NCBI GenBank assembly: GCA_026913215.1
Contig: JAPTYK010000001.1
Location: 1,922,001 to 1,986,000 of the forward strand
Source of the DNA: Streptomyces diastatochromogenes
GTDB lineage: Bacteria; Actinomycetota; Actinomycetes; Streptomycetales; Streptomycetaceae
Reading direction: 5' to 3'
DNA: 64,000 bases
Part shown: piece after piece, positions 19,617 to 29,573 of the stretch
Position numbering within the stretch: the stretch's first letter is position 1
Layout of the letters: each line of letters starts with the position of its first letter
Program-made: the position numbers and the translations under genes
The notes under the pieces: model-generated
Told to the model about the DNA's origin: nothing
Database searches by the model: none
The model's input: the letters and a program-made list of their open reading frames with translations, nothing else

Positions 19617-20722
19617 TCAGTTGTCGTCCTCGTCGATGAGGAAGCCCCGCATCGGCGCCGGCGCCTGCTGCATCGGCTGGGGCGCCTGCGGACGGACCGG
19701 AGCCATCGGCTGGGTCATCGCCGGGGACATCTGCTGCTGGCCGCCGTAGGAGGGGGCACCGCCCATGGACGGAGCACCGCCCATCGCGCCGTTGCCGCCG
19801 TAGGACGGCGCGCTCGCGCCCGCCGAGGCCATCGACGGGGCCGGCGGCAGGGAGGCCGTGGCCGGGGTGCGCGGCGGAGCCAGCGAGTCGTCCGCCTGGG
19901 TCTCCAGCTGACGCAGCTGAGACTCCAGGTAGGACTTCAGACGCGTGCGGTACTCGCGCTCGAAGCCGCGCAGGTCCTCGACCTTGCGCTCCAGCGTGGC
20001 GCGGGCGGACTCCAGGAGCCCATCGCGACGCGGTGCTTCTCCTGCGCGTCCCGCTCAAGAGCGTCCGCCTTGGCGCGGGCGTCCCGCTCCAGGCCCTCGG
20101 CGCGCGAACGCGCCTCGCCGACGATCTTGTTGGCCTCGGAGCGCGCCTCGGCGATCGCCTGGTCGGCGGTCTGCTGGGCGAGCGAGAGGACACGCGCGGC
20201 ACTGTCGCCACCGGGGCCCTGCTGCGGCTGCGGCTGCTGCATCTGCGGCGGCATCTGCTGCTGCATCTGCTGCTGCGGGTGACCCATGGGGCCGCCCTGC
20301 ATCGGGCCGGGACCCATCGGACCGCCCTGCATGGGGCCGCCCTGCATCGGGCCGGGGCCCATGGGGCCGCCCTGCATGGGGCCGGGGGAAGCGCGGGGCA
20401 CCGGACGGCAGCTGCGGCGGACCCATCTGCGGCTGCTGCTGCTGGGCCGGCGGTCCGGATATGGCGGCGGGCACCGGCGCGCCGGGACCGACGGGACGAT
20501 CCTGCGGCTCCGGGGCTTGCGCATGCCCTGCTGCTGGTTCTGCGCGGCGGCACGCGTCGCGGCGGCCAGCTTGGCGCGCAGGTCCTCGTTCTCGCGGAGC
20601 AGGCGGGTCAGTTCGGCTTCGACCTCGTCGAGGAAGGCATCGACCTCGTCCTCGTCATAGCCTTCTCGAAGGCGGACGGTCGTGAACTGCTTGTTCCGCA
20701 CGTCCTCGGGGGTCAGCGGCAT
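19617..20722 (-). CDS. divIVA: DivIVA polar growth protein (about 4 missing bases)
   Basis: Essential coiled-coil protein that marks hyphal tips and directs polar wall growth in Streptomyces. N-terminal membrane-binding domain: [20 protein letters not shown] then [19 protein letters not shown] first coiled coil (to about residue 65) is followed by a Gln/Pro/Gly/Met-rich linker with GPMQGG repeats, a second coiled coil ([20 protein letters not shown], then [15 protein letters not shown]) and a disordered tail ending GFLIDEDDN. The frame breaks near 20515, 20395 (two bases) and 20022; repaired length is about 369 residues, normal for Streptomyces. It closes the ftsZ-ylmD-ylmE-sepF-ylmG-divIVA series and converges with ileS. 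Confidence 0.92.
20285..20390. repeat. 15/30-bp tandem repeat in the divIVA linker
   Basis: CCGCCCTGCAT followed by C/G-rich variants recurs four times on the plus strand and encodes GPMQGG-type repeats on the minus strand. Such runs are prone to copy-number change and to assembly error; a frameshift adjoins it at about 20395. Confidence 0.75.
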
Positions 20723-20789
20723 CTCTTCTTCACCTCTACGTAGTCGTCGGCAGTCGGCAAGACCGTATCGTCCACTTGTTCCTCCACCA

Positions 20790-21080
20790 TCACCCCGCGA
20801 AGCGGCTCACGATGGAGATCAGGATGTAGACGATGATCATCAGAACGAAGAAGGACAGGTCGAGTGCCACGCCCCCGAGACGCAACGGCGGGATCAGTCG
20901 CCGCAGAAGCTTGAGCGGTGGATCGGTGACAGTGTAGGTGGCCTCAAGGACGACCACCATCGCCTTACCGGGTTGCCATGAACGGGCGAACTGGAAGACG
21001 TAGTCCATGACAAGCCGGACGATCAGGAGGACGAGGAAGCACATCAGCACGATGTAGACCACCTGTAGTGCGACGCCCAT
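20790..21080 (-). CDS. ylmG: YggT/YlmG family membrane protein
   Basis: An intact 96-residue protein with two hydrophobic blocks: [20 protein letters not shown] at the N-terminus and [20 protein letters not shown] at the C-terminus. Between them is the conserved loop [19 protein letters not shown], typical of YggT. In Gram-positive bacteria the gene sits between sepF and divIVA, as here, and is linked to division or osmotic tolerance, but its biochemical role is unclear. It is 79 bp downstream of sepF and probably cotranscribed. Confidence 0.92.
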   Translation of the reverse strand: MGVALQVVYIVLMCFLVLLIVRLVMDYVFQFARSWQPGKAMVVVLEATYTVTDPPLKLLRRLIPPLRLGGVALDLSFFVLMIIVYILISIVSRFAG

Positions 21081-21160
21081 CCCGCGTTTCCCTCTCCCCT
21101 GGCTTTCGTGCTCTCGCTTGTCCGGCCGCTTCGCGACCGGTCCGTCCGGTTCTCGTGTTC

Positions 21161-21781
21161 TCAGCTCTGGTTGAAGAATCCGCCCTCTGCGATCCGGGCC
21201 TTGTCCTCCGCCGTGACATCGACGTTAGCAGGCGACAACAGGAACACCTTCTGCGTCACGCGCTCAATGCTGCCATGGAGCCCGAAGACGAGTCCGGCGG
21301 CAAAGTCGACAAGTCGCTTCGCGTCCGTGTCGTCCATCTCCGTGAGGTTCATGATCACGGGGGTGCCCTCGCGGAAGTGTTCCCCGATGGTACGGGCCTC
21401 GTTGTAGGTCCGCGGGTGCAGCGTGGTGATGCGGTACGGCTCCCGCTCGGACACGACCTTGGGCATGATCACCGGTGCGTTCTTCTCCAGGCTCGGGCGT
21501 TCGGGTGTGATGGATGCCACGGGGGCAATTCGGGCCGGACGTCCGCTTTCGGCGAGCACCGGGACAGAATGGGCAATCGGCTCCCGGGGGGCCGGAGGCT
21601 GCACCACTCGCACCGGCTCCTCGCGCTCCACCTGACGCGGGGGGGTGTGGCGCCGGTCGCGCTCGGGCTCCGGCTCCAGCTCGGGTTCGAAGTCGTCGTC
21701 GGGGTCGAAGCCCCGGCCGTCGTACCCATCGTCCTCCACGAGGCCGAGGTAGACCGCCATCTTGCGCATCGCGCCGGCCAT
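21161..21781 (-). CDS. sepF: cell division protein SepF
   Basis: An intact 206-residue protein. The N-terminal amphipathic helix ([18 protein letters not shown]) binds membrane; an acidic and proline-rich linker follows ([11 protein letters not shown]); the SepF domain covers about residues 118-200 ([19 protein letters not shown], then [18 protein letters not shown] and [15 protein letters not shown]). SepF anchors FtsZ to the membrane and in actinobacteria replaces FtsA/ZipA in Z-ring assembly. A 122-bp gap separates it from ylmE, enough for its own promoter. Confidence 0.94.
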   Translation of the reverse strand: MAGAMRKMAVYLGLVEDDGYDGRGFDPDDDFEPELEPEPERDRRHTPPRQVEREEPVRVVQPPAPREPIAHSVPVLAESGRPARIAPVASITPERPSLEKNAPVIMPKVVSEREPYRITTLHPRTYNEARTIGEHFREGTPVIMNLTEMDDTDAKRLVDFAAGLVFGLHGSIERVTQKVFLLSPANVDVTAEDKARIAEGGFFNQS

Positions 21782-21903
21782 TCTCTGAGTCCTCCGCTCT
21801 GTGGTGGATCGGCCTCGTCACCAAGTGCCGGCGATCCACGGGCCACCCCGCCGTTCTGCGGAATGACCATATTTTCTGCTGTGGTCCGACTTGCTTCGCG
21901 ACG

Positions 21904-22622
21904 TTACCCGAGCTTCGGGCGGACGCCGAGTACCGCCGTACCGACGCGTACGTGTGTCGCCCCGGCAGCGACGGCCTCTTCGAGGTCCGCACTCATCCCT
22001 GCTGACACCATGTTCGCAGCCGGACGGGCCGTGCGCAGGGCAGTCGACAAATCCATCAGCCGATCGAAGGCGGCGCGTTGCCGGCCGGCGTACTCCCCGG
22101 CGAGCGGGGCGACGGTCATCAGTCCGTCGAGCCGCAGTCCGGGCGCGGCGTCCACGGCCGCGGCCAACTCCTCGATCCCGTCCGGTGCGACGCCGCCGCG
22201 GTCGCCCGCTCGCCGGACTCGGCGTCGAGTGCGACCTGGAGGAGGCAGCCGATCTCGCGCTCCTCCTTCTCCGCGGCCGCGGAGAGGGAGGAAATGAGCT
22301 TCAGGCGGTCGACGGACTGCACCACATCGGCATAACCCACCACGGATCTGACCTTGTTGGTCTGCAACTGGCCCACGAAGTGCCAGGTCAGGTCGAGATC
22401 GGCACAGGCGGCCGCCTTGGGGGCGGCGTCCTGGTCGCGGTTCTCGGCGACGTGCCGGACACCGAGTTCGTGCAGGATCCTCACATCGCTCGCGGGGTAG
22501 GTCTTGGTGACCACGATCAGGGTCACCTCCTCCCGCGCGCGCCCGGCGGCGGCGCAGGCGGCGGCGATGCGCTCCTCCACCAGGGCCAGGTTCGCGGCGA
22601 GTTCCGACTTGCGGTCCGTCAT
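21904..22622 (-). CDS. ylmE: YggS/YlmE family PLP-binding protein (1 frameshift)
   Basis: A PLP-homeostasis protein of about 239 residues after one base is restored near 22200. The PLP lysine is in LIVVTKTYPASDVR; other conserved elements are HFVGQLQTNKVR, SVDRLKL and the C-terminal MSADLEEAVAAGATHVRVGT. In the repaired middle, LAGEYAGRQRAAFDRL is readable. ATG 22622 overlaps the ylmD stop codon by one base (TGATG), so the two are coupled. Members bind PLP without known catalysis and influence amino-acid and vitamin B6 balance; the division link is by location only. Confidence 0.88.
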
Positions 22623-23356
22623 CAGCTCTTCCCTGCCAACCAGACATATCCCGCGAGTCGCCCGGTGGTGCGATCGCGGCGGTACGAGTAGTGGTCGCGC
22701 GATTCCAGGGTGCAGACCCCGGCGTCGGCGACGTCCCGGACCCCGAGCCGCTCCAGCTGCGCGCGCACTCCGGCGGCGACGTCGACGGCGGGGTGCCCCA
22801 GGAGGTCTCGGCGTGGGCGGCCGGTTCGACGGCGGCGACCTCGGCGCGCATCGCCCCGGGCACTTCGTAGCACCGGCCGCAGACGGCGGGTCCGGTGCGG
22901 GCGACGATCCGGGCGGGATCGGCGCCGAGCCCCACCATCGCCGCGACCGCGGCCGGGACGACTCCGGCGACCATCCCGGGCCGTCCCGCGTGGGCGGCCG
23001 AGACGACTCCGGCGACGGGGTCGGCCAGCAGGACCGGGACGCAGTCCGCGGTGAGAACGGCGAGGCCGAGTCCGGGGCGGGCGGTGACGATCGCGTCGAC
23101 GGACGGGACCTCCCGTCCTCCCACGGTCCGTCGACCTCGGCGACCCCGGCGCCGTGGACCTGGTTCATCCAGACCACCCGCGCCGGGTCGAGCCCGAGCG
23201 AGCGGGCGGCGATCCCCGGTTGGCGAGGACGGCCTCCGGGTCGTCCCCGACCGCCCCGCCGAGGTTGAGCTCCTCGTACGGAACGGCGCTCACCCCGCCC
23301 CACCGGTCGGTGAAGGCGAAGTGGGCGCCGTTCGCGTCGAAGCGCTGCCCTATCAC
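22622..23356 (-). CDS. ylmD: YfiH/YlmD multicopper-oxidase-like (DUF152) protein (3 frameshifts)
   Basis: About 245 residues after repair. Reading blocks in order: [60 protein letters not shown] then [40 protein letters not shown]. The His in NQVHG, the Cys in TADCVP and the His in AAHAG form the zinc/active-site set of the YfiH fold. Family members are described as laccase-like or as purine-nucleoside and peptidoglycan-editing enzymes, so function is open. Single bases are lost near 23215, 23120 and 22800. The GTG start at 23356 overlaps the ftsZ stop (GTGA), so it is translated with ftsZ. Confidence 0.85.
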
Positions 23357-24564
23357 TTCAGGAAGTCCGGGACGTCCAGCTCCTCGGCCTGGCTGTCCGC
23401 GTACGGACGGGCCGGCGGGACGACCGGCGGGGCCGGCGTCAGCGGGGTCTCGTTGACGACCGGGGCGGGCTCGGCCGGGACCGGGGCGGCTCCTCGCGCG
23501 GGGCGAGGGTGCCGAGGCCGCCCAGCGGGCGGGGGTCTCGGTGATGCGGGGCGCCGGGGCGGCTCCTCGCGCTTGGCCGAGACCGAGCCGATGATGTTGT
23601 CCCGGCGGGCCGGCGGCTGGCCGCCGTCGAAGCCGGCCGCGATGACGGTGACCCGGACCTCGTCGCCGAGGGCGTCGTCGATGACGGCGCCGAAGATGAT
23701 GTTGGCCTCGGGGTGGGCCGCCTCGCTGACCAGCTGCGCGGCCTCGTTGATCTCGAAGAGACCGAGGTCGCTGCCGCCGGAGATGGAGAGCAGCACGCCG
23801 CGGGCGCCGTCGATGGAGGCCTCCAGGAGCGGCGAGGAGATCGCCATCTCGGCCGCCGCGACCGCGCGGTCGTCGCCGCGGGCGGAGCCGATGCCCATGA
23901 GCGCCGAACCGGCCTCGGACATGACCGACTTGACGTCGGCGAAGTCGAGGTTGATCAGACCCGGGGTGGTGATGAGGTCGGTGATGCCCTGGACACCGCT
24001 CAGGAGGACCTGGTCGGCCGACTTGAAGGCGTCGAGCACGGAGACCTGACGGTCCGAGATCGACAGCAGTCGGTCGTTCGGGATGACGATGAGGGTGTCG
24101 ACCTCTTCGCGGAGCTCGGCGATGCCGTCCTCCGCCTGGTTGGCGCGACGGCGGCCCTCGAAGGTGAACGGGCGGGTGACCACACCGATCGTGAGGGCGC
24201 CGAGCGAGCGCGCGATGTTGGCGACGACGGGCGCGCCGCCGGTGCCGGTGCCGCCGCCTTCGCCGGCGGTGACGAAGACCATGTCGGCCCCCTTGAGGAC
24301 CTCCTCGATCTCCTCACGGTGGTCCTCTGCCGCCTTGCGACCGACGGCCGGGTTGGCCCCGGCGCCGAGGCCGCGGGTGAGTTCACGGCCGACGTCGAGC
24401 TTGACGTCGGCGTCGCTCATCAACAGCGCCTGCGCGTCGGTGTTGATCGCGATGAACTCGACGCCCTTGAGGCCGACCTCGATCATTCGGTTGATGGCAT
24501 TGACACCACCGCCGCCGACACCGATGACCTTGATGACTGCGAGGTAGTTCTGCGGTGCTGCCAC
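23353..24564 (-). CDS. ftsZ: cell division GTPase FtsZ (linker locally misread)
   Basis: Tubulin-like GTPase that forms the sporulation and cross-wall rings. The frame is open from GTG 24564 to the stop. N-domain: [20 protein letters not shown]; tubulin signature [13 protein letters not shown] (about residues 104-116); catalytic NLDFADV; C-terminal partner-binding tail DVPDFLK. The segment [17 protein letters not shown] and onward (about residues 327-362) does not look like an FtsZ linker. Reading the neighbouring frames gives APRITETPA and [11 protein letters not shown], so three single-base losses at about 23490-23575 appear to sum to a codon and hide the error. A 278-bp regulatory gap precedes it; ylmD follows with overlap. 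Confidence 0.96.
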   Translation of the reverse strand: MAAPQNYLAVIKVIGVGGGGVNAINRMIEVGLKGVEFIAINTDAQALLMSDADVKLDVGRELTRGLGAGANPAVGRKAAEDHREEIEEVLKGADMVFVTAGEGGGTGTGGAPVVANIARSLGALTIGVVTRPFTFEGRRRANQAEDGIAELREEVDTLIVIPNDRLLSISDRQVSVLDAFKSADQVLLSGVQGITDLITTPGLINLDFADVKSVMSEAGSALMGIGSARGDDRAVAAAEMAISSPLLEASIDGARGVLLSISGGSDLGLFEINEAAQLVSEAAHPEANIIFGAVIDDALGDEVRVTVIAAGFDGGQPPARRDNIIGSVSAKREEPPRRPASPRPPPAGRPRHPRPARGAAPVPAEPAPVVNETPLTPAPPVVPPARPYADSQAEELDVPDFLK

Positions 24565-24842
24565 GTCGAAGGCCTCTCGCCTCGAGTTACGTGTCGTCGC
24601 TGCGCGGTTGGTCGCGCCGCTCCGACGGATGCCGATTGGGACGGTCCGAATAGCCGACCCGAACCCTAACGTTGAAGTTTAGGGTTACCAGTGTCGCTGT
24701 TCGTTGGACTCTTCCGAACAGGACACTAAGTCGACAAGTGGCGCACGTTCAACGAACACGCCGAACCTCCCGTTTTTCTTTTCACCCTATGTGATCACCC
24801 GTAGCGCTGGCCAACCAGGGTGCTGGCCAGCGGAGATGCCCG
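24565..24842 (-). promoter_or_regulatory. ftsZ upstream control region with WhiA-like and palindromic sites
   Basis: An unusually long gap for this cluster (278 bp), and AT-richer than its surroundings. GACAC, the core recognised by the sporulation regulator WhiA, occurs on the plus strand at 24722-24726 and on the minus strand at 24691-24695 (GTGTC on plus). Two inverted repeats are clear: AACCCTAA (24662-24669) with TTAGGGTT (24679-24686), and GTTCGTTG (24699-24706) with CAACGAAC (24750-24757). In Streptomyces ftsZ is driven by several promoters in the ftsQ-ftsZ gap, one of them developmental. Factor assignments are inferred. Confidence 0.5.
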
Positions 24843-25646
24843 TCAACTTCCGGACGAGGCGGGGGCTGTGGGGGCACTTACGTCGAAGTGCCCCGCTTTG
24901 GGAGTGGCCTTCATGAGGGCGGTCAGCACCCGGGCCTTGACGGGCCCGTGCTCACCGCTGCCCCAGAAGACCGTTCGGCCCCCGCTCAGCTCCAGAGTGA
25001 CGGAGTCGTACGAGGTGAGGCGTACGACACGAGTGTCCCGGGCGATTTCCGCCGGGAGTTCACCCCGGACGCGGACCGCCTCCTGGAGCAACCGGTCCGC
25101 GCCGAAACGGCGGAGACTCGGCGAGGAGGCGCTGTCGAGGACGAGTCGGGGTACGCCGCGGGGGGCGGTGTCGACCGTGGCGAACCGCACGCCCGCCGAG
25201 TCCACTTCGGTGAACTTTCCGCCCTTTTCGACAAGGAGAACGGGCTGCCGTTCCGTCACTTTCAGCCCGATTCCGTGCGGCCATGACCGCACGACGTCGA
25301 TCGACTCGATCCGCGGCAGCCCCTGCCGGAGCCGTGCCTCGATCGCGTCGGTGTCGACGGTGACGAGCGGGGCGCCCATGGGGACCGCGGCGACCGCCTC
25401 GACCTGGGCCGGGGTCAGCACCCCGGTGCCGGAAGTCTTCACACGTTCTACACGGAACCAGGTCGATCCGTAGAGCGCCCAGACCCCGCCGACCGCGAGC
25501 GCGACGAGGCCGAGCACCACGAGGAGCACCCGGGGGGCGGGCAACCGGAATCGGCGATTCCGGTCGCCCGTGCCGGAGGACCGGCCCGACGACCCCTTCG
25601 CCCTGCTGGTACCGCTCTTCTCCGCGGTCGTCGGTCCGACTGCCAC
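24843..25646 (-). CDS. ftsQ: cell division protein FtsQ/DivIB
   Basis: A 267-residue bitopic membrane protein. A basic cytoplasmic start (VGPTTAEKSGTSRAKGSSG) is followed by one TM helix (VLLVVLGLVALAVGGVWALY), then an extracytoplasmic POTRA domain (STWFRVERVKTSGTGVLTPA) and the beta domain (SWPHGIGLKVTERQPVLLVE). It recruits FtsL/FtsB and FtsW-FtsI to the division site. GTG 25646 is chosen for the AGGAGG site seven bases upstream. It follows murG by 26 bp. The sequence is intact. Confidence 0.92.
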   Translation of the reverse strand: MAVGPTTAEKSGTSRAKGSSGRSSGTGDRNRRFRLPAPRVLLVVLGLVALAVGGVWALYGSTWFRVERVKTSGTGVLTPAQVEAVAAVPMGAPLVTVDTDAIEARLRQGLPRIESIDVVRSWPHGIGLKVTERQPVLLVEKGGKFTEVDSAGVRFATVDTAPRGVPRLVLDSASSPSLRRFGADRLLQEAVRVRGELPAEIARDTRVVRLTSYDSVTLELSGGRTVFWGSGEHGPVKARVLTALMKATPKAGHFDVSAPTAPASSGS

Positions 25647-25672
25647 CCGGCGCCTCCTGCCTCGGCCGCCCG

Positions 25673-26758
25673 CTAGCGGGCGGCGATCGCCTCGTACACC
25701 ATGCCGACGAGCAGGTCGTCGGCGTCCCGGCGGCCGAACTCGGCGGCGGCGCGGGACATCTCGTACAACCGGTGCGGATCGGCCAGAACGGGCAGGACGT
25801 TGCCCTGCACCCACTGCGGCGTCAGCTCCGCGTCGTCGACGAGGAGTCCACCGCCCGCCTTGACCACCGGCTGGGCGTTGAGCCGCTGTTCGCCGTTGCC
25901 GATGGGCAGCGGGACGTACGCGGCGGGCAGCCCGACGGCGGAGAGCTCGGCGACGGTCATCGCGCCCGCGCGGCAGAGCATCATGTCGGCCGCGGCGTAC
26001 GCGAGATCCATCCGGTCCACGTACGGTACCGGCACGTAGGGCGGCATACCGGGCATGTTGTCGACGCGCGGCATCTCGTTCTTCGGGCCGACCGCGTGCA
26101 GGATCTGGATGCCGGAGCGCTGGAGCACCGGGGCGATCTGCTGGATCACCTCGTTGAGCCGCCGGGCGCCCTGGGAGCCGCCGGAGACGAGCAGCGTCGG
26201 CAGGTTCGGGTCGAGGCCGAAGGCGGCGCGCGCCTCGGGCCGCACCCGCGCCCGGTCGAGGGTCGCGATGGTGTGCCGCAGCGGGATGCCGATGTAACGG
26301 GCGTTGCGGAGCTTGGAGTCCGGGGTGGCGACGGCGACCCCGGCCGCGTACCGCGAACCGATCTTGTTGGCCAGACCGGGCCGGGCGTTGGCCTCGTGGA
26401 CCACGATGGGCACCCCGAGGCGCTTGGCCGCGAGATAGCCGGGCAGGGCCACGTAACCGCCGAAGCCCACCACGCAGTCCGCCTTGGTGCGCTCCAGGAC
26501 CTGCTCGGCCGCCTTGATCGTGCCGCGCAGCCGCCCGGGGACGGTGATCAGCTCGGGGGTGGGCTTGCGGGGCAGCGGTACGGCGGGGATGAGCGCCAAC
26601 TCGTAGCCCCGCTCGGGCACGAGCCGGGTCTCCAGGCCCTTCTCCGTGCCGAGCGCCGTGATCCCCACGCTCGGGTCCTGCCTGCGCAGGGCGTCCGCGA
26701 GGGCCAGCGCGGGCTCGATGTGGCCGGCGGTCCCCCCGCCGGCGAGTACGACATGCAC
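25673..26758 (-). CDS. murG: UDP-GlcNAc : lipid I GlcNAc transferase (MurG)
   Basis: An intact 361-residue GT28 glycosyltransferase that converts lipid I to lipid II at the inner membrane face. Glycine-rich acceptor loop LAGGGTAGHIEPALA near residues 5-19; second loop GFGGYVALPGYLAA; the donor-site motif LVSGGSQGARRLNE in the C-domain; and CRAGAMTVAELSAVGLPAAY with PLPIGNGEQRLNA. It is six bases downstream of ftsW and 26 bp upstream of ftsQ. Confidence 0.95.
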   Translation of the reverse strand: MHVVLAGGGTAGHIEPALALADALRRQDPSVGITALGTEKGLETRLVPERGYELALIPAVPLPRKPTPELITVPGRLRGTIKAAEQVLERTKADCVVGFGGYVALPGYLAAKRLGVPIVVHEANARPGLANKIGSRYAAGVAVATPDSKLRNARYIGIPLRHTIATLDRARVRPEARAAFGLDPNLPTLLVSGGSQGARRLNEVIQQIAPVLQRSGIQILHAVGPKNEMPRVDNMPGMPPYVPVPYVDRMDLAYAAADMMLCRAGAMTVAELSAVGLPAAYVPLPIGNGEQRLNAQPVVKAGGGLLVDDAELTPQWVQGNVLPVLADPHRLYEMSRAAAEFGRRDADDLLVGMVYEAIAAR

Positions 26759-26764
26759 CGAAAT

Positions 26765-28098
26765 TCACCGCTCTCCGGACGGGCGCTTCTTGACGCGCCG
26801 TCGCATCGACTTCCATCTCTTCCCGGCCCGCTTGCCCCAGCCGGGGCGGCGCATGGCCAGGGCCGCTTTCGCGGCGGGTTCCTGTCGCGCGAAGGCGATG
26901 AGGAGCCCGACGGCGAACATGGTCGGCAGCAGGGCCGACCCTCCGTAGGAGAACAGCGGGAGCGGGACACCGGCGATCGGCAGCAGGCCGAGCACCGCAC
27001 CGATGTTGACCACGGCCTGGGCCGTGATCCAGGTGGTCACACCTCCCGCGGCGAACCTCACGAAGGGGTCCTCCGTGCCTCCGGCCACGCGGATACCCGC
27101 ATAGCCTAGAGCCGCGAACAGGGCGAGTACCGACAGCGTCCCCGCGAGACCCAGTTCCTCACCGGTGACCGCGAAGATGAAGTCGGTGTGGGCCTCCGGG
27201 AGTTGGCCCCATTTCTCGACGCTCGCACCGAGTCCGGAACCGAACCATCCGCCCGAGGCCAGAGCATAGATTCCGTGCGCGGCCTGCAGACAGGGGGCTC
27301 CCTCGCCGCCGGGGTCGGACGCCATGATGCACTGGAAGCGGTCCATCCGGTGCGGGCTCGTCTTGATGAGCAGCGTCCCGATCGCGCCGGCCACCGCGAG
27401 CACCCCGACGAAGAGCCGGGTGGGCGCTCCCGCGGTCCACAGGAGGCCGAAGAGGATCGCGGTGAGGATGATCGCGGTGCCCATGTCGCCGCCGAGCATG
27501 ATGAGCCCGAGCAGCATGAAGGTGCCGGGGACCAGCGGCACCAGCATGTGTTTCCACTGGGTGAGCAGCTTCATGTCCTGTTTGCGGGCGAGCAGGTCGG
27601 CCCCCCACAGGATCAGCGCCAGCTTGCCGAACTCGCTGGGCTGGAGCATGAACGGGCCGCCCAGCGAGATCCAGTTCTGGTTGCCGCCGACGTTGCGCCC
27701 TATCCCGGGGATCTGGACGAGCACCATCAGGAAGACCGCGCCGACCAGGATCGGGTAGGCCAGGGCCCGGTGCAGCTTCACCGGCATCCGTGAGGCGGCC
27801 AGGAGCAGTCCGGTGCCGAGCAGCGCGGCGAAGAACTGCTTGCGGAAGAAGTAGGAGGGCACCAGCTCGTAGCGGAGCGCCGTGATCATCGAGGCGGAGT
27901 AGACCATCACGAGGCCGAGCGCGGTGATGAGCAGCGCGGCGCCGATGATCACGTAGTAGGCCGTGAGAGGCCGGTCCCAGGCCTTCTTCGCCCGTCCGTA
28001 CAGCCCCGTACGCCTCCGCCGCGCGCGCCGCGGGTCGCGGGGCCCGCCCCCGCCGCGTGCGGCGGAGGGCGGCGCGTCCCGGCGATCTTGCTCGGCAT
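26765..28098 (-). CDS. ftsW: FtsW, SEDS peptidoglycan polymerase (1 frameshift near the N-terminus)
   Basis: About 444 residues, ten predicted TM helices. The start is ATG 28098 ([11 protein letters not shown]) with AGGGGA eight bases upstream. One base is missing between about 28020 and 28060, after which the frame reads [20 protein letters not shown] into the membrane core. SEDS landmarks: the MVYSAS helix, [20 protein letters not shown] and the extracytoplasmic loops with [10 protein letters not shown]. The C-terminus is basic ([19 protein letters not shown]). It polymerises glycan strands together with FtsI during septation; it follows murD and precedes murG. Confidence 0.92.
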
Positions 28099-28152
28099 GC
28101 TCGCTGTCCCCTCCAGTCGTGCCCGGTCGGCCGGACCCTCCCGCTGGTCGGG

Positions 28153-29573
28153 TCAGGCGTCCCCGGTGGCGGCGAGGGCGCGGACGGCGTCCGCGAAGGC
28201 CTCGCCCCGCTTGTTGTAGTTCGTGAACATGTCCATCGAGGCGCAGGCCGGGGCGAGCAGGACCGTGTCCCCCGGGGCGGCGAGCCGGGCCGCCTCGCGG
28301 ACCGCCTCGGACATCGCCCCAGTGTCGGTCCGGTCGAGGTCCACCACCGGGACCTCCGGGGCGTGTCGCGCCAGGGCTTCGCGGATCAGGGCGCGGTCGG
28401 CGCCGATCAGGACGGCGCCGCGCAGGCGCTTCGCCGACTTCTGGACGAGCTCGTCGAAGGTCGCGCCCTTGGCGAGGCCGCCGGCGATCCAGACGATCGG
28501 GTCGTAGGCGGCCAACGAGGCTTCCGCGGCGTGGGTGTTGGTGGCCTTGGAGTCGTCGACGTACGTGACTCCCCGGACCTCCTCGACCAGTTCGATGCGG
28601 TGCGGGTCGGGCCGGAAGGCCTTGAGGCCGTCCCGTACGGCCTTGGCCTCGACGCCGAAGGCGCGCGCGAGGGCGGCGGCGGCGAGGGCGTTGGCGATGT
28701 TGTGCGGGGCCGGGGGCTGGACGTCGGCGACCTCGGCGAGCTCCTGGGCGTTCTTCTGCCGGTTCTCGACGAAGGCCCGGTCGACGAGGATGCCCTCGAC
28801 GACGCCGAGCTGGGAGGGCCGGGGTGCCGAGGGTGAAGCCGATGGCGCGGCAGCCCTCCTCGACGTCGGCCTCGCGCACCAGGTCCTCGGTGGCCCCGTC
28901 GGCGACGTTGTAGACGCAGGCGACCTTGTTGCCCTCGTAGATCCGGCCCTTGTCGGCGGCGTACGCCTCCATGGTGCCGTGCCAGTCGAGGTGGTCGGGC
29001 GCGAGGTTGAGCACGGCGGCCGAGTGGGCGCGGACGGAGGGCGCCCAGTGCAGCTGGTAGCTGGAGAGCTCGACGGCGAGCACGTCGTACTCCTGCTCGC
29101 CGAGGACGGCGTCGAGGAGCGAGACGCCGATGTTCCCGACGGCGGCGGTCCGCAGGCCGGCCGCCTCCAGGATGGAGGCGAGCATCCGCACGGTCGTGGT
29201 CTTGCCGTTGGTGCCGGTGACCGCGAGCCACGGGGCCGCGTCCGGGCCCCGCAGCCGCCAGGCCAGCTCGACGTCGCCCCAGACCTCCACGCCCGCCTCG
29301 GCGGCGGCCGTGAAGAGGGGCTTGTCGGGCCGCCAGCCGGGGGCGGTGACGATCAGCTCGGTGCCGGCCGGCAGGGTCGCCCCGTCGCCGAGGCGGACGG
29401 TGATGCCCTCCGCCTCCAGCTCGGCGGCCTGGGCCCGGAGCGCTCGTCGTCGCCGTCGTTGACGACCGTCACGAGCGCGCGCGGGCGTGCAGGACGCGGG
29501 CGGCCGGGATCCCGGAGACCCCGAGCCCCGCGACGGTGACCTTCTTGCCGTTCCAGTCGAGCTGTTCTGTCAC
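28153..29573 (-). CDS. murD: UDP-MurNAc-L-alanine : D-glutamate ligase (about 4 missing bases)
   Basis: About 474 residues after repair. N-terminal Rossmann part [20 protein letters not shown] then [11 protein letters not shown]-binding central domain [60 protein letters not shown]-terminal ligase domain [18 protein letters not shown] and [20 protein letters not shown]. Bases are lost near 29483, 29440 and 28828; the last is a run where GGCACCCCGGCC should probably be two C longer. GTG 29573 overlaps the mraY stop (GTGA). It adds D-Glu to the stem peptide, an essential step. Confidence 0.92.

Noticed and set aside
20285..20390. Mobile or regulatory repeat
   Set aside because: It is in-frame within divIVA and encodes the GPMQGG linker repeat.
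26765..29290. An apparent murD-ftsW fusion protein of 841 residues
   Set aside because: The join is created by lost bases in murD and in the N-terminus of ftsW; each gene has its own start and ribosome site.
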